The notes beneath the pieces are model-generated. The model did not search any database. It was not told where the DNA came from and saw only the letters and a list, made by a program, of their open reading frames with translations. Positions 44,545 through 56,925 of a DNA stretch of 64,000 nt are shown one piece after another (the first letter of the stretch is position 1; every line of letters starts with the position of its first letter). Source of the DNA: Protopterus annectens (Eukaryota; Chordata; Ceratodontiformes; Protopteridae); contig NC_056725.1 in NCBI RefSeq assembly GCF_019279795.1, positions 1,609,305,554 through 1,609,369,553 of the forward strand, written 5' to 3'. The position numbers and the translations under genes were made by a program.

Positions 44545-46474
44545 CCCCAGGCCTTTTTTATACAAATATAAACAGTTTAAATTTGTACAAGTTTATGGCT
44601 GCCACTATGTTTCAGTAGTACTGTTATCAGCACTGTGCCTTATAATTTATCTTAAAAACATTAATTTTCTCTGAGTGATGAGTGCAGAACAGAAAAGGAA
44701 GCTACTTGATCTGGTACATCATATTTGGTATAATTTTGATTTTTAGTCAGAGAATATTTACTTTACTTACCATACCTCTTCAATTTTAAATGGCGGGTAC
44801 ACGGATTATCTATAGCTTTCTACCCCGCCTATCCTTTAAGATGTAACTGTTAAATGAGGGCAGTTTTAATTAACTTGGCCATTCATACTATCAGTAGCTG
44901 GTATTTAATTCATTGCTCCAAACCTATTAAAATCACAGGAACTAATTATCTGTATGTTGAATGCTTACAATCCAGAGAACTGATAGCTCTTATCTACATG
45001 CATGAACTCTTATACACCTGAAAGTCTAATAGATGTTTCAAGAAAAAGGGGAGAAGAGGACTTTGATTATATGTAGCACTAAATTTGCTCTTGTTGTGAG
45101 CAAGCTATTATCTTTTCAAAATATTGTACACTTACTGGGAAAGAAGAAAAAAAATATTACATCATCCACACCCAGAGCATATCCTTTTGATGTACTGTTC
45201 ATTTGTTTATTTGGTGACAAAGTCCATTTACTGAATAAAAGTTTGAAACAAGAATATTTCTATTCACCTATTTGATGAACTTCACTCTGCAAACTACCAG
45301 ACACTCTAAAAGATTTTACATGATGTTCAAAAACAAACAGCAATGTTAAAAAATCAGTTTTTCCATGATACCAGGCATGCTGTCCATTTCTCAGGTTACA
45401 AACCATCTAATCTACTGCTTCAGCATCCATATTGTGCATGCTTTTTCAAGCAGAGTTTTCCACATTCAGTATAACAAGGTGTATAAACTACTAATCGGCT
45501 TCAATGAAATAAATCATCTTTGAAGATTATGATGTGATTCTATTGCACCACATATACATAAAGGCTATTTGTCTGTCACCTAAAGTTTCTAATACATATT
45601 AAAAATGTTTTTATTGTTTTAAAATAAAAATTTACTAGGACAAACAGTTTGAAAATAATGCATTTACTATAAGATAGATAATGCATCTGATTCTGAAGCA
45701 TTTGCAGTACAGTGAAGCTGAAATTAAATGCATTGATTGACTAATTGGGTAAGCTGTAGACTGATGTTATATAGTGTTAACCAAACCATTATTTTCAGAA
45801 ACCCCCTTTACATATGCGCATCTAATTGTGTTTTAGTAAGATAGCTATCATCACAGTATACGGTTGTTATCATATGATCCACTGATGATCCACTTTTCCA
45901 CACACTTTTTGAGAGAAACATATTCTGTAGTATAAAAATGGTTAAGGATAGTTTTCCAAAATACTCAAGACTGAAGTCAAATTTCAAAGCAGCTCTTTCT
46001 TACTGCTGCATATTGGAAAATGGCTGTTATATGAACAGTTCTGACAAAATCAAGTTTTATCAATCATTCATGAAACAAAATTTCAGATGTCTAGAAATGC
46101 TAATCCTGCTGAAAAATATAAATGAGAAATGTGGCACAAACCCACCATTATTAAACTGTAACATTTTTTAGGCATGCAGCTTGTAAACTGGATATTGTAA
46201 TCCATAGTAATAAATGAATTCCAGCATTCAGAAAACAGTACAAGAAAGACATATATGATTGGGGAACACTACAGGTGCTCAAGTTCCACACACTTGAAAA
46301 TCTCTATCTGGAAGCCAAGAACTCACGTGCCTTGTAATTTGTGTAGCTTCTTTCTTACGCTCAAACTAAGGTAGGAGTTTGGGCAAGCAGCCATGAGGAG
46401 GAAATTTGAGGGTTATGTCAGATTTAGACAGCAAAGCAAGGATTTTAGGCTTAGTCTAATGTCCTGAGAAAATG
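44545..46474. other. Unassigned DNA
   Basis: Short frames at 45,033-45,275 and 45,938-46,171 lack splice signals and recognisable domains. No element was seen. Confidence 0.35.
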
Positions 46475-46844
46475 GGGTATATATTACGTCTTCGAAAAAT
46501 CTTTTCACCGAACACTACATCGTCACCCCGTATTCAGCGAAATTTGCGTCTGCGATTCACTGAATACTTACAGGGCAAAGATGTAGTTGGCCAACTACAC
46601 AACTTTGCCCTTTTTTCCACTGTAGTGCAATCTGGGAGTTGGTATACTTAGTTGTGGGGGGTGTGGGGGGGTGCAGCCCCCACATGGGTGCATTTGGTTT
46701 AGCTAGGTTTGGGTCCGTTGAGTTGTGGCACAAGAATTTGTTTGCCCTTTAAGTATTCAACAGATTGCAAAAGTGAATTTTGCTGAATTCATTTCAACAA
46801 TGTAGCTTTCGGTGGAAAGTTTTTTCGGAGAAGTAATATAGACC
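46475..46844. mobile_element. MITE, GGTCTA family, about 370 bp
   Basis: Left end GGGTATATATTACGTCTTCG and right end the complement of GGTCTATATTACTTCTCCG. Inner TIR parts CACCGAA, TTCAGCGAAATT and GAATACTTACAGGGCAAA pair with TTCGGTGG, AATTTTGCTGAA and TTTGCCCTTTAAGTATTC. The core TTGGTATACTTAGTTGTGGG and GGGGGTGCAGCCCCC is shared with 35.6 and 56.9 kb. The flanking 8-mers do not match. Confidence 0.8.
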
Positions 46845-47277
46845 AGTGAAGAAGATTTTAAGATTAGGGAGCAGGAAAGAAGTTTTACGGTTTGGGAGAA
46901 GGAAAGGATTTTAAGGTTAGGGAGTGATCAGGGTATTTAAGTTTAATGAGGGGTAGAGTTTTAGATTTAGGGAGTGATCTGAGACATTAGGGTTGGGGGA
47001 ATGCAGGTTTAAAGTAATTGGTTGAGGACTGACGTTTGGAACTGGGTGGGAGTTTTAGGATTAGAGTTTAGTTTCTTGTAGGCCTGTATTGTTTTATAAG
47101 AACAAGTGCTGGAAGGGCTACACAGAAACAGGAAATATGGCTAGTGGGAGTTTAAGCACCTGCTTTTTCAAATAAATTTCAGCAAGTATGTATGTCATGA
47201 AATAGTAGCATGTGAGCACCTGTAGTAAACCCTACTGTTTGTGGTATTTTGTTTAACCATGTCTATGTTTTTATATA
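46845..47277. repeat. Purine-rich degenerate repeat
   Basis: At 46,855-47,070 a TTTTAAGGTTAGGGAG-like unit recurs about six times (TTTTAAGATTAGGGAG, TTTTAAGGTTAGGGAG, TTTTAGATTTAGGGAG). The remainder is unassigned. Confidence 0.6.
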
Positions 47278-47940
47278 CTTATAGGTTCACAGGTGAGTAC
47301 TAGGCTAGCTGGGTTTGTGGGCCATTTTAAGCTCACCCAGTTTCCCTTTTTGTGCTGGAATTAACCTGTCCTATTTGGTATTAGACTGGCCTTACCCATC
47401 CCATGGTCAATAATTATATATTATCCCTAAGGAAAATAATTAGGATCATACTGTAGATAGTTTGTGGGACCAGTGCATGGGAAAACGGACTTAGGAGCTG
47501 CCAATGCCCATTAGTAGCACAGGGACAGTCTTAGGGTAAACTTTCTGTTTCCCAATCATAAATTTAAGTTGCACTTCAAAATAGCGATGAAGTTTGTTTT
47601 ATGTGGATGTGGGTTCTGTTTCACAACACTGGTATCTTCTGTAAGATATACCTGTCCCTCCAAACCATTTTGTAGATGTTGCAGAAGAGGTTTAGATCCC
47701 TAGACTGAGTATTTTTGATGCCATTTTACTTGCTGATGTGCAGTATATCCATCAGTAATGGGTCAGAGGATGCCTTGTATTCCGGACACAGGTCACCTCT
47801 TAGTTATCTGTAAGATACTAAGTATAGTGGCAGTGCATTGAGTCGATCCTTGTAGGACATGTTGTTTAGGCCCTGTATCTTTTTAGTAAGGTATGTCTGT
47901 GGGTGTTCCAGTTGTTGCAGTACTTGATTCCATAGTACTT
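47278..47940 (-). mobile_element. CR1 3' portion (long 3' UTR subfamily)
   Basis: The inverted tail ATAGGTTCACAGGTGAGTAC and TAGGCTAGCTGGG are followed by the roughly 200-bp 3' UTR shared with 15.6-15.8 and 25.1 kb. Decayed ORF2 C-terminal sequence runs to 47,940 (CAGTTGTTGCAG, the QLEHPQ region). It is 5'-truncated. Confidence 0.8.
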
Positions 47941-48207
47941 ATTGGGGTAGATATGTGCAGAAATATGAATGTCATGTGCCAATACATAATTAAAACATGA
48001 ATAATTTTTAATACATCTGTTACTGTACTACAGAGAGATCACCTATCTTTAGGAGTTTTGTGCCTATCTTATAAGATCCAAAAAAGATATTCTGCATTTG
48101 GGTGCCAGAAAAAAAGATATAGGTTCATAGGTAGGTACTAGGCTATTGTCCCTAGAGTCTAGATAAGCCTAGCCAAATGGTACCCTGGCTTTTGCCACCC
48201 AAGAAAA

Positions 48208-48582
48208 TTATTTTCCTGTGGCCCTGTCAAGCAGAGCCACAGAAGTGATCCCCGGGGTGAATTTCCTATCTCCCATCCAATCATCAAGATTTTTCTTGAA
48301 GAATGCAAATGACGTTTGTTTGATATACATAGGTAGTTTGTTCCAGAGTATGGGAAGACTCTGAGACAGGAATCTATTCCTCCAGCATGTTCTGTTGATT
48401 GTGGTGACAAGGTTTAGGTCCCTAGAGCGTGTAGCTCGGTGGGATTGGGATTTCTTTACGTGGAGCATGTCAAACAGCTCTGGGTTTGACATAGCTTTGC
48501 ATGTTAGGCAGAGATCACCTCTGAGTAGGCGATATGTGACAGAGTAAAGCTGGAGTTTTTTTAGATGGTCTGCGTAGGGCAT
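48208..48582 (-). pseudogene. CR1 ORF2 C-terminal domain after nonsense codon
   Basis: It continues the frame of the 536-codon ORF: MPYADHLKKLQLYSVTYRLL, ARGDLCL-like region, LFDMLHVKKSQSHRATRS, LPILWNKLPMYIKQTSF, DRKFTPGITSVALLDRATGK-stop. The stop between the two is CAG to TAG relative to the sibling copy (GLKQMPYAD). The C-terminal region of CR1 proteins is thought to help in 3' UTR recognition. Confidence 0.85.
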
Positions 48583-50193
48583 CTATTTGAGGCCGGTAAT
48601 CCTCTTTGTGAGATATTTCTGTGGCTTTTCCAGTTCTTGTAGATGTCTTGTGAGGTACATACCAAAAGGGGCGTTGTACTCTATAATGGGTCTAATGAGT
48701 GATGAGTAGAGGGAAACAATGACCTCTTTTTTCCTGGATGAGAAACCTTTTGTGATGAGGTGTGCCACATAGAAGGATTTCCTGACTACTGTGGCGATGT
48801 GATTATCAAAGGAGAGACTACTGTCCACCTGTGTCCCAAGGTCTCTTATCACACTTTCGGTGTTAAGTAGACTACCACCTATGTGGTAGTTCATGGGTAC
48901 AGAGTTTTTACCAAAAGGGATGACAATGCACTTTTTCGCATTGAGCTTGAGGCCATGGCTTTGACACCAGGCATCTGTCTCAGTGAGGCCCTTTTGTAGG
49001 ATATCCACATCGTTAGGAGATTTGATTATGGCTCCTAGTTTACAATCATCTGCGAACTTTGTTAGCCAAAGACCTTCTTTGTTAGCCTGTACTTCAGAGA
49101 AGTAGATACCAAACATGAGAGGACCTAGGACTGAACCCTGTGGTACTCCACTTGTCACTGGTCTGAAGTTGGATTTAGAGTATGCTACTTTCACAGTGTG
49201 GGTTTGGTCAGTGAGACAGTTGGCAACCCATCTTGTGGCATAGGGATTTATACCTAGTTTAGTGAGTTTGTCTATAATTCCAGAATGGGGGATGGTGCCA
49301 AAAGCCTTGGCGAGAGCTAGATAGGCTGTGTGTACCACCTTGCCCTCATCTACAGCTTTGGTGACTGCTTCAAAGAAGACTATCAGGTTTAGGAGACATG
49401 ATCTGCCTTTTATAAATCTGAACTGGGTAGGGTTCAAAGTTTGGAGATTACATATGTCATTGTTTATAAGTTCTATGACGATATGCTCCATAGCCTTGTA
49501 GACTAGGCTCATCAGGCTAATGGGGCGGTAGTTCCCGGGGTCCGTGGTGGCTCCCCCTTTGTGGAGTGGGATAACCCTTGCTGTGTGCCATTCAGTGGGC
49601 ACAAAGCCTGAGGTGAGGCTATGACTGAACATGGTACTTCGGTGGGGTGCCAGTTCGTTCTGTAGTTCATGTAGAATGCAGCCTGGGATGTTGTCAGGTC
49701 CCATGGATGCTGTGTTCTTGGCTTTGGAGAGGGTGTTTTTTACTTGTGCAGCCGTGATTACAGGTACTTTGCATTCTTCCGATATAGAGATGGGCCCTTT
49801 AGGAGATGAGAAAGGCGTAAAGTTAGCACTGAACTTATCTGCCAGGATGTTGGCAATATCAGTTGGTTCTGTATATTTAGTGCCATTGTGCTGTAACTCA
49901 GAGCAGATCTGAGTGTTGCCATTGAGATTCTTGACATAGCTATAGAATGTTTTGTGGTTGTCTTTAGAATCAGTGGCGATTTTGTTTTTGTAACTAGGTT
50001 TGGAGGATTTTATGAGGGATCTCAGCTTCTTACTGAGGCTGACCACAGAGTACCTCCAATCATGGGATTTTACTCTTTTTTGCAACAGTTTCTTTCTTCT
50101 GTTGTAGAGTTTGTTTGTAGCAGGGGACGACCAGATTGGCTTCCTTTTTTTGGAGGATAGCATCTTGGTTCTGTTAGGGATTGCACAATCCAT
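48583..50193 (-). pseudogene. CR1 ORF2 linker and RT, 536 codons, motif A dead
   Basis: The longest open frame in the window. Residues 1-165 are the lysine-rich linker; 220-227 GNYRPISL; 258-270 RFIKGRSCLLNL; 291-299 YLALAKAFG, where siblings have YLDLAKAFD; 346-357 TSGVPQGSVLGP (motif B); 379-383 KFADD (motif C); 395-450 thumb; 500-530 VSLYSSLIRPIIEYNAP. Loss of both aspartates of motif A, including the catalytic one, means no polymerase activity. The M at 50,193 is internal to the true ORF2, whose endonuclease part is deleted. It ends with TAG after TGLK. Confidence 0.92.
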
Positions 50194-50408
50194 GCACTAG
50201 TGTAAGTGCTTATAAAGTGCAATTGTATAGGATTCAGCAGTCGTATCTCTTTTGTCCGTCAGCATGGGTGTTGTGAAGTTTGCCACTTCTGTCTTAAGAA
50301 GCGTGAAGTTGGCTTTGGAGAAATTTTTTACAGTGGTTTCCCATAATGGGGGGTGGGGCTGGGATGTGGATGTCTAGGGTGATTTACTTGTGGTCGGATG
50401 TACTAATG

Positions 50409-50780
50409 AGCACTCACTTCAAAGTATGATCAACAAAACTGGCATTAAAACCTGTGTTATCTTGGAAAAGTGCTTTTTTATCCAAGAAGCAGTGATTTTT
50501 AGAGAAAGTGTATCTATGTAGTCAGTGTATGGAACCATATTGTGAGTGTAGGAGTAGACCCCCCCACACACACACACACACACACACAAAAATGTTTAAA
50601 GTGTTGCATTCAGTTTTGATATTTGATGTTTGATTGAGCTATAAGACTATTGTACCTGTACTCTTTGCTGCTGAGCCATATGTTTACTTGTCAGTAAGAT
50701 TTATAAATATAATTATAAATATTAATACACATAACAAAATGGTCTAAATGATCCATAATTGCCTGCCATAAAACCCAATA
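50409..50780. other. Unassigned DNA with short (CA)n
   Basis: A CA tract lies at 50,569-50,587. Nothing else was recognised. Confidence 0.35.
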
Positions 50781-50788
50781 GTCCTGAG

Positions 50789-51097
50789 CATACCTTTCAA
50801 CCATCCGGATTTTTACAGAATGTCCAGATTTTTGCCTCATATTTGTGGTCTGTTCTTTATAACATTTGTGGTTTGCTAAGAAATAACTAAGGATCAAAAT
50901 CAGTAAATGATGACATACATTTGAATTTCAGACTTCATATCCTTCAAAAAATGAATGCCAAGACAAATCTTGTTATTCTAGCAACTGTCTGAGTTTATAA
51001 GATCAATACTTAAAATCTGCCAATATTTTTGGACGTTTGTCTCCCCATTATTTTAACCTTTGCCCAGATTCCTTGTGCTTAAAGGTTGAGAGGTATG
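50789..51097 (-). mobile_element. hAT-like MITE, CATACCTCTC family, copy 2 (8-bp TSD)
   Basis: Ends CATACCTTTCAACC and GGTTGAGAGGTATG are near-perfect inverted repeats. Flanks GTCCTGAG (50,781-50,788) and GCCCTGAG (51,098-51,105) match 7 of 8. Internal AATGTCCAGATTTTTGCCTC and ATGGGGAG-like motifs match copies 1 and 3 in inverse orientation. Confidence 0.9.
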
Positions 51098-51109
51098 GCC
51101 CTGAGTCTA

Positions 51110-51750
51110 AAAGCTACTGGCTGCGTGGTGTCCAGCTCTATGCACTGTGTTACCTGATATAGCTTTGTTAAGTGAAATCTGAATGACTAAACAATAAACC
51201 TGACAAAAATAAACTAAGGATAGCTGCAATGAATATAGTTTCAGTTAGAGGACACAGCTTGAAAGTAGATGACATGATGTTAAAGAATAGCTGAGGAGAC
51301 AAAATGGCAGAGTGAAGCAGCAAAATTTCTTAGCCTGGAATCCAAAGTCTACTATTTGGGAGGAGGGCAGAACAGAAAGGATGTGGAGACTGTGGTGAGG
51401 ATCATTCTTCTGAGGACGATGAAATCCGGGATAATGTTGAGGAACAGAGGACATTCAGGGAGCACCTGCAGTACTACCTCAATAAAATAGGACAAAGTAG
51501 GTGGGTCTTTATGGGGGAGAGATTGAATGCTCATCTCAGGATAGATGGGACAGAAATGCCTTTATCCACTTAGTTGAGTAAAGGAAATAAACAGCTGAGA
51601 TCTGACCTCTAGTTTAGTAGTCACCTTATTTTTTTCAGTCTTGCAAATAGTCTTTCCTCCCCTGTTTCTGTTAACATCTGTAAATTGCATAGCATTTCTA
51701 AAAGTGTATTAACTTACTTTTAACTCCTATTAACTCCTCCACATTTTCTG
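51110..51750. other. Unassigned DNA
   Basis: Short minus-strand frames (51,245-51,534) have no recognisable features. Confidence 0.35.
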
Positions 51751-52871
51751 TCTTACACTTGGCTCTCTCCTCCTGTCCTGATCTTATTCTTATCTTACCT
51801 CCACTGATTGTTTTTCTTGCATGGTTACCTTTCCAAGCTCATCTTGCTCCGTTCGCCATCATGTCGCTCAGTCTCACTCCACTCCCCTACCATACCCCCA
51901 TTCCCAGCCACCCCACTTGCATTACATTTATACCAAAACACTTTGTTCCTACCCCTTCCACATCTCCTAATTATCCAATCCTAGCTTTCCATCTCACCTC
52001 TCACCACTGCACTCTCACATTCTCCCCTCACTAACTCCACCTGCAGCTTTCTCGGTACCTCTTACTTTCACTATCTTAATGCTAATTTACTACTTCCTCA
52101 TTCTTTTCTTTGCCCCTACCCAACTAAACAGGATTCTTATCTACAGACGTCTCATCTCTGCATATTTTTTTCTACTACTCTTATCTCAAACAATCATTAT
52201 GCCTCCCCTCTGCCTCATATCTATCCTACTACTATATTTCTCATTCCTTACCTCCTATGATACCTCGCTTGATCATTTTCATATGTCCCCTACATATTCT
52301 TATCCTTTTTGTCAGCAAGGAGCCCTCCCTTCCTCTCTTTCCTAGTCTCCCCCTCTCTTTTTAATTCCTCCTATACTTACCTTCACAAATTCAAAATACT
52401 CACTCTCTTGACAGCATCCCACTGTCAAACAACCTAGTATTGGATGACGACATTCTCCCCAATCCTGGCCCTTACATCCCAATTACTACAAATACCAACC
52501 TGACTAAATATATTTGCAATTAACATACAGAGTCCACCTAAGAAAGTTTCAGAGCTTCATTCTTAGATCATCTACTACTCCCATCACATCCTAGCCCTAT
52601 CTGAAACATGGTTAAAACCACATATTTCTGATACTGAAATATTACTTACTCACGACAATATATACTGTCTAGATAGAGATGCCAAAAAAGGTAAAGGTGT
52701 TGCAATTATCTACTTCAAGCATCTCAACCTATCCCCCCTACTAATATCTCACCCTAATTTTCACCTGGTAGAAGTATTTCTTCTTAATTATCACCTCAAC
52801 CCCTCAAAAAGTTTGCCATTGCAGCTATATACATACTATTCAAGAGTCTGTCCTATCCTGGATTTTACTGC

Positions 52872-53243
52872 ATGCATATACCCTATGAAACCCTAGTACT
52901 TGGAGACATTAATATTGACTGGCAAAAATTATCTACTACCTCTTCTACCCTATATATTAACCCGCATGGCTTCCATCACCTTATCACAACTCCTACTTGC
53001 TTCAATAACAACAATACTAACAGCTCCATCTTAGACTGGATTCTTACCTTTGACCCCACCCTATATCAAAACCCCAGTACCCTACCTGACTCCCTAAGAC
53101 TCTCCCTACAAATACCTAAGTCCCATCATTACAGAGATTTTTGTAACCTTTCTTCCTTTAACACTGAAACCTTTAATAATAGCCTTGCATCTATTTACTT
53201 GTGCCATCTTAAGTACTTTCCCCTCAACTACACAGTTCTATAA
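52872..53243 (+). pseudogene. L2-like endonuclease domain, C-terminal part
   Basis: TLVLGDINIDWQKL is the GD-N-DW block of apurinic-type endonucleases. NPHGFHHLITTPTCFNNN and NSSILDWILTFD (the S-x-LD-x-I block) follow, then a region where SDH is expected but lost to rearrangement. It belongs with GPYIP-upstream sequence beginning near 52,430, which is full of stops. Confidence 0.78.
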
Positions 53244-54256
53244 TTTAATCACACTTGATATCCTAGACTCTATACCTTCTGTAAGAAAACTTAGAATTAA
53301 AACAACATACTCACCTTGGATCTCTAAAAACCCTCTTACTCTCATGAAAAAAGGACAGATATTGGAAACAATGGCTAAAACTAAATCTGCAACATTCCTC
53401 CAAAAATATAAAAAACTTCATAACCTTACAAAAAACAAATAAATAAACATAAGAAAAATGCTATTATAATGCTCAATTTACCCATAATTCTAACCGTAAA
53501 AAATGTTGTCACTCCATCAATAAAATTTTACACAATGGTGAACCTACCACCCCCAACCCCTATCCTAACAATACACCCCAAGAAACTGCCAACTTACTTA
53601 ATATCCACTTTTTTGAATCAGTTCAAAAAGTAACCCAAATATGTCAAAGTGAAACCTCTCTAATACCACTCATGTTGCTAGCAAGACCACCCCTTTCTCT
53701 CTTAAACCTGTCTCCACTGCTTACATAAAGTCCCTTCTACTAAAACTAAAACCATGCTCACCCTGTACTGACAACCTCCCTCCCCTATTTCTTAAACTTG
53801 CAGCCCACTCTATAGCCTATATCATCTCAATCCTAGTAAACAGATCTATCCAGTAATTCACTGTCTCCTATATTTGGGAATCCTTCTACACCATACCTCT
53901 ACACAAAGGAGGGAACCCCCACAGACGCATCAAACTACAGACCTATTGCCATTCTCTGTTCACTACCCAGAATCCTTGAGAAATGCATTCATAACCAGTT
54001 TCTTAAGTACCTAATTGCTGAAAACCTGCTGACCTTTCTCAGCATTGATGCAGGCCTAATCATAGGACTGCCCTCCTATCCTTCACTCACACAGTTGCTG
54101 AAGCCAGGGATAAACATATTCTTGTATATTGTCTCTTCCTTGACCTCTCTAAAGCTTTCAGTACTGTCTCCTATTCCAAGCTACTTGGTAAATTAACTGA
54201 ACATAACCTCTCCCCTTCTACTATTCACTGGTTCTTGATCTATCTCTCAAATAGGC

Positions 54257-54700
54257 TTGAGTCTGTCAGATGGCAATCCACCTATTCCCTTTTCCTACCT
54301 ATCCAGACTGGCATCCCTCAAGTCTCAGTTCTTGGTCCTCTCCTTTTCAACATCTTCACTAGTAATCTGCAACACTTCCTCCCTTATACAATATGTTGAT
54401 GACTCTACTCTCATTTCTTCTCTGACAAGATCTTTAATCATCTCACCATCACTCAAAATTGTTTTTCATCTGTGGAAAAATGGCTAACAGACCACCAACT
54501 TATACTTAACTCCAAAAAGACTAAGCCCCTCATATTCCTTCCCAAAATTCTCTCCCTTCATAAAGCTACCTTCACCATTTCTTCTTTCGATAAAACCCTT
54601 ATCAAACCAGAACCCCACACCAAGCTACTTGGTACTATAATAGATGACCAGCAAAATTTTGACATTTATATACAACACTGTATTAAAAAAAACTAACCAG
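54257..54700 (+). pseudogene. L2-like RT palm fragments
   Basis: Two frames (54,257-54,487 and 54,472-54,696) carry LIQYVDDSTLISSLTRS (motif C, YVDD intact) and EKWLTDHQLILNSKKTKPL. KLLGTIIDDQQNFD follows. Motif B reads GIPQxSVLGPLLFNIF in another frame at about 54,305-54,355. The frameshifts show an old copy. Confidence 0.8.
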
Positions 54701-55739
54701 AAATTAGATCTTCTCTATAAAAATAAAACTTCCTAGCTCCCAACTCTCAACCCACTCTACCTCAAGCCTTCCTCCTTCCATGCCTTCTCCTCTCCTATCC
54801 TGACCCATCTCCAGTCATCCCTACTAACTAAACTCAAACAGACGTCTACCAACATAGCCAGATTCACCTGTAACCAGCCATATAATTCACATCATTGTCT
54901 TGTCCTGAATCGACTTCAGTGGCTTCAATTCCCCCAGCTTCTTTCCCAGCTGCAGGTCAGACACTCCCTACCAAATAAACCCTTAGCCTGTCCCACTCTT
55001 TCATTCACAGTATCCTCTTATACTCCAATGTGTTCACTTTATAGGTCTGAGCAGAACCTTCTGCACATCTATAAACCAAATAAAAATATTGACAAACTCC
55101 TCCACAAAACCAAGCTTGGAATAGGCATTCTCCTAACATTCTTAGCATAAAAAGTACTAACTGCTTCAAAACTGAAGTTGAAAACTACTTCCTGAATTCA
55201 AAATCCTGCCCTTGCCATAATCCTGCGTAATTTCCATATTACTTCCACCACTTTTCTACTTTTCAGAATATGTTAATCGTATTCCCTCCACTCTACCATT
55301 TGCAATAACTTCCCCATCTCATCCCTGAACATCTGCCCACTGCACATGGCAACCAGAAACACACTCAGTCTGTTGTAAAATTACACATAATTACATAACT
55401 AGGATGCTACCATGTAAAGGGTATGCTTATACAGACTATTCTTCTTCTTATATGTATATTCTTATTGGCTGTAACCTTCAGTTCATCTCTTTCCTATGTT
55501 TTAGTACTTTTTTCAGCCATATTTTTCTTCACTGATGTATATTATATGCACTCTGTTATTTTCTCTATACTTGTCAATTTTTGTATCCATTGCTTATATT
55601 ATTTCTAGTTTGTAATTCATTAATCTGCATATTGGAGCTTTTCCCCTTGGGCCTCCACTGAAAAGGGGACATATGGCTCAGTTGGACTAACCCGGTTAAC
55701 AAATGTGAAATAAATAAATACTAAATAAACAGCTTAGTG

Positions 55740-56470
55740 GTAGCCAGAGAGAGAAGATCACAGGATTGCATTCAGGAATGATTAGTATGAAACACAGGTA
55801 GACCTACACGTAGGGCTTTCAATAAAATCAGCGAGACCAAAGTAATTTCCAGTGAAATTGTCATGTGACATCACATACCACTCCTGGCCACAATCAGTTA
55901 GAAGAATTAGTCAGTGACTAGACTGAAGAGCTATATGATGACTGGAGTGACATCACATGATTTCAAGAAAATAATCAATTCTCTACCACCGCAGGATGGA
56001 GGAACTAGGGACAGCCAAAAAGAAATATCAATGTCTCAAAACAGCATGTGTATAGATGACAGAATAGATATAGGATCATTCCAATTATGGAACAAAATGC
56101 AAAAGGAAAGTTGGTGGTGGGATGCAGAAATCATGTAAGTTAAAAAAAAAAAAAAAAAAAAAAGAGTGCAGACAGAATTGGGAGGCCAGAAATGACAGAC
56201 CAGTCTGAGAAGCTGTACTGTTTCACTCACAAAGATGATCAGAAAGCAGAAGTAATGGAATAAATTCTCTTACGTTATAGAGACATCTCGGAAAGAGTTT
56301 TTCTAGTAAATTTTAAAACTCCATAGATGAATATTTACAGGTAACAAACTCAGTCAAGTTCAATACAGGCATTGTACTAATGATAAAAAATGGTGCAACA
56401 ATCAAATAATAAGACAACAATTTAATAAAAAAATACTAAAATGGATTTCAGAGAGAGAAAAAATATTGCC
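55740..56470. other. Unassigned DNA with A run
   Basis: A run at 56,142-56,163. No gene or element was recognised. Confidence 0.35.
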
Positions 56471-56750
56471 GGGATTCAATAACACCTACACTAAGTGTAC
56501 ACTATGTGTACACTATTCTGAGTGAACAGACAACACAAGCATAACTCACACCATCTTCCTCCTAATTTTAATTTTCCTACTGATATTCTTGCAGCTTTAA
56601 GTATTGTCAGGGATTCATAAAGGTTACCACAAAGTGTACCTACATGTATATTTAGTGTAATCTTTCTGAGTGACTAGAAAGCACAAATAATTTGGTAAAG
56701 ATGTTCTTGAATGCATATTGTGTTAACTTAGTTTAGGCTTTATTGAATCT
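56471..56750 (+). mobile_element. MITE, TCAATAAAGCC family, copy 3
   Basis: Left end GGGATTCAATAACACCTACA and right end the complement of AGATTCAATAAAGCCTAAAC. Interior as in copies 1 and 2. No TSD could be fixed. Confidence 0.85.
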
Positions 56751-56925
56751 AGACCTATGTTATTTTTTTGATAAACAACAAATCTAAATGATAAAATTTG
56801 AACTCTTAAATAAGGTGAATATTTCAAAGTTAATAGTTCTTGTATGGCAAGGTGTAAATACCAGAAGACCACAAAGAGAACAAAGATGTTATTCTCAGCT
56901 CCCAAAAAACATTTTTCCTGTGGTC

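Larger units (their letters stand above)
48116..50408 (-). mobile_element. Best-preserved CR1, 5'-truncated
   Basis: The 3' end CCTAGTACCTACCTATGAAC is at 48,122-48,141. ORF2 from linker through RT to LLDRATGK is nearly open: 536 codons, one nonsense codon at 48,585-48,583, then 124 codons more (48,582-48,208) with one later frame change. The element is cut at about 50,408, before the endonuclease. Little decay suggests it is among the youngest copies, yet its RT lacks motif A aspartates. Confidence 0.92.
51751..55735 (+). mobile_element. L2-like LINE, long but heavily decayed
   Basis: A C/T-rich leader (51,751-52,400) is followed by LVLDDDILPNPGP (52,430-52,470), then an endonuclease with TLVLGDINIDWQK (52,872-53,243). 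A linker and an RT follow in several frames: IPLHKGG and NYRPIAI near 53,900, GLSLSDGNPP-shifted motif B, QYVDDSTLIS (54,390-54,410), EKWLTDHQLILNSKKTK. The 3' end has TTGGAGCTTTTCCCCTTGGG, CCTCCACTGAAAAGGGGACA and CCGGTTAACAAATG, then (AAATA)n. At about 3.3-4 kb it is near full length. The start is uncertain. Confidence 0.82.

Noticed and set aside
48159..50200. Host gene encoding a 536-residue protein
   Set aside because: It is CR1 ORF2 by GNYRPISL, TSGVPQGSVLGP and FADD motifs, and it has a CR1 3' tail.
51409..51430. Hammerhead core at CTGAGGACGATGAAATCC
   Set aside because: CUGAGGA and GAAA are present but no helix II can form between them.
51751..52400. Separate genes from the C/T-rich frames at 51,759-52,345
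   Set aside because: Composition-driven open frames in the probable 5' leader of the L2-like LINE; no motif.
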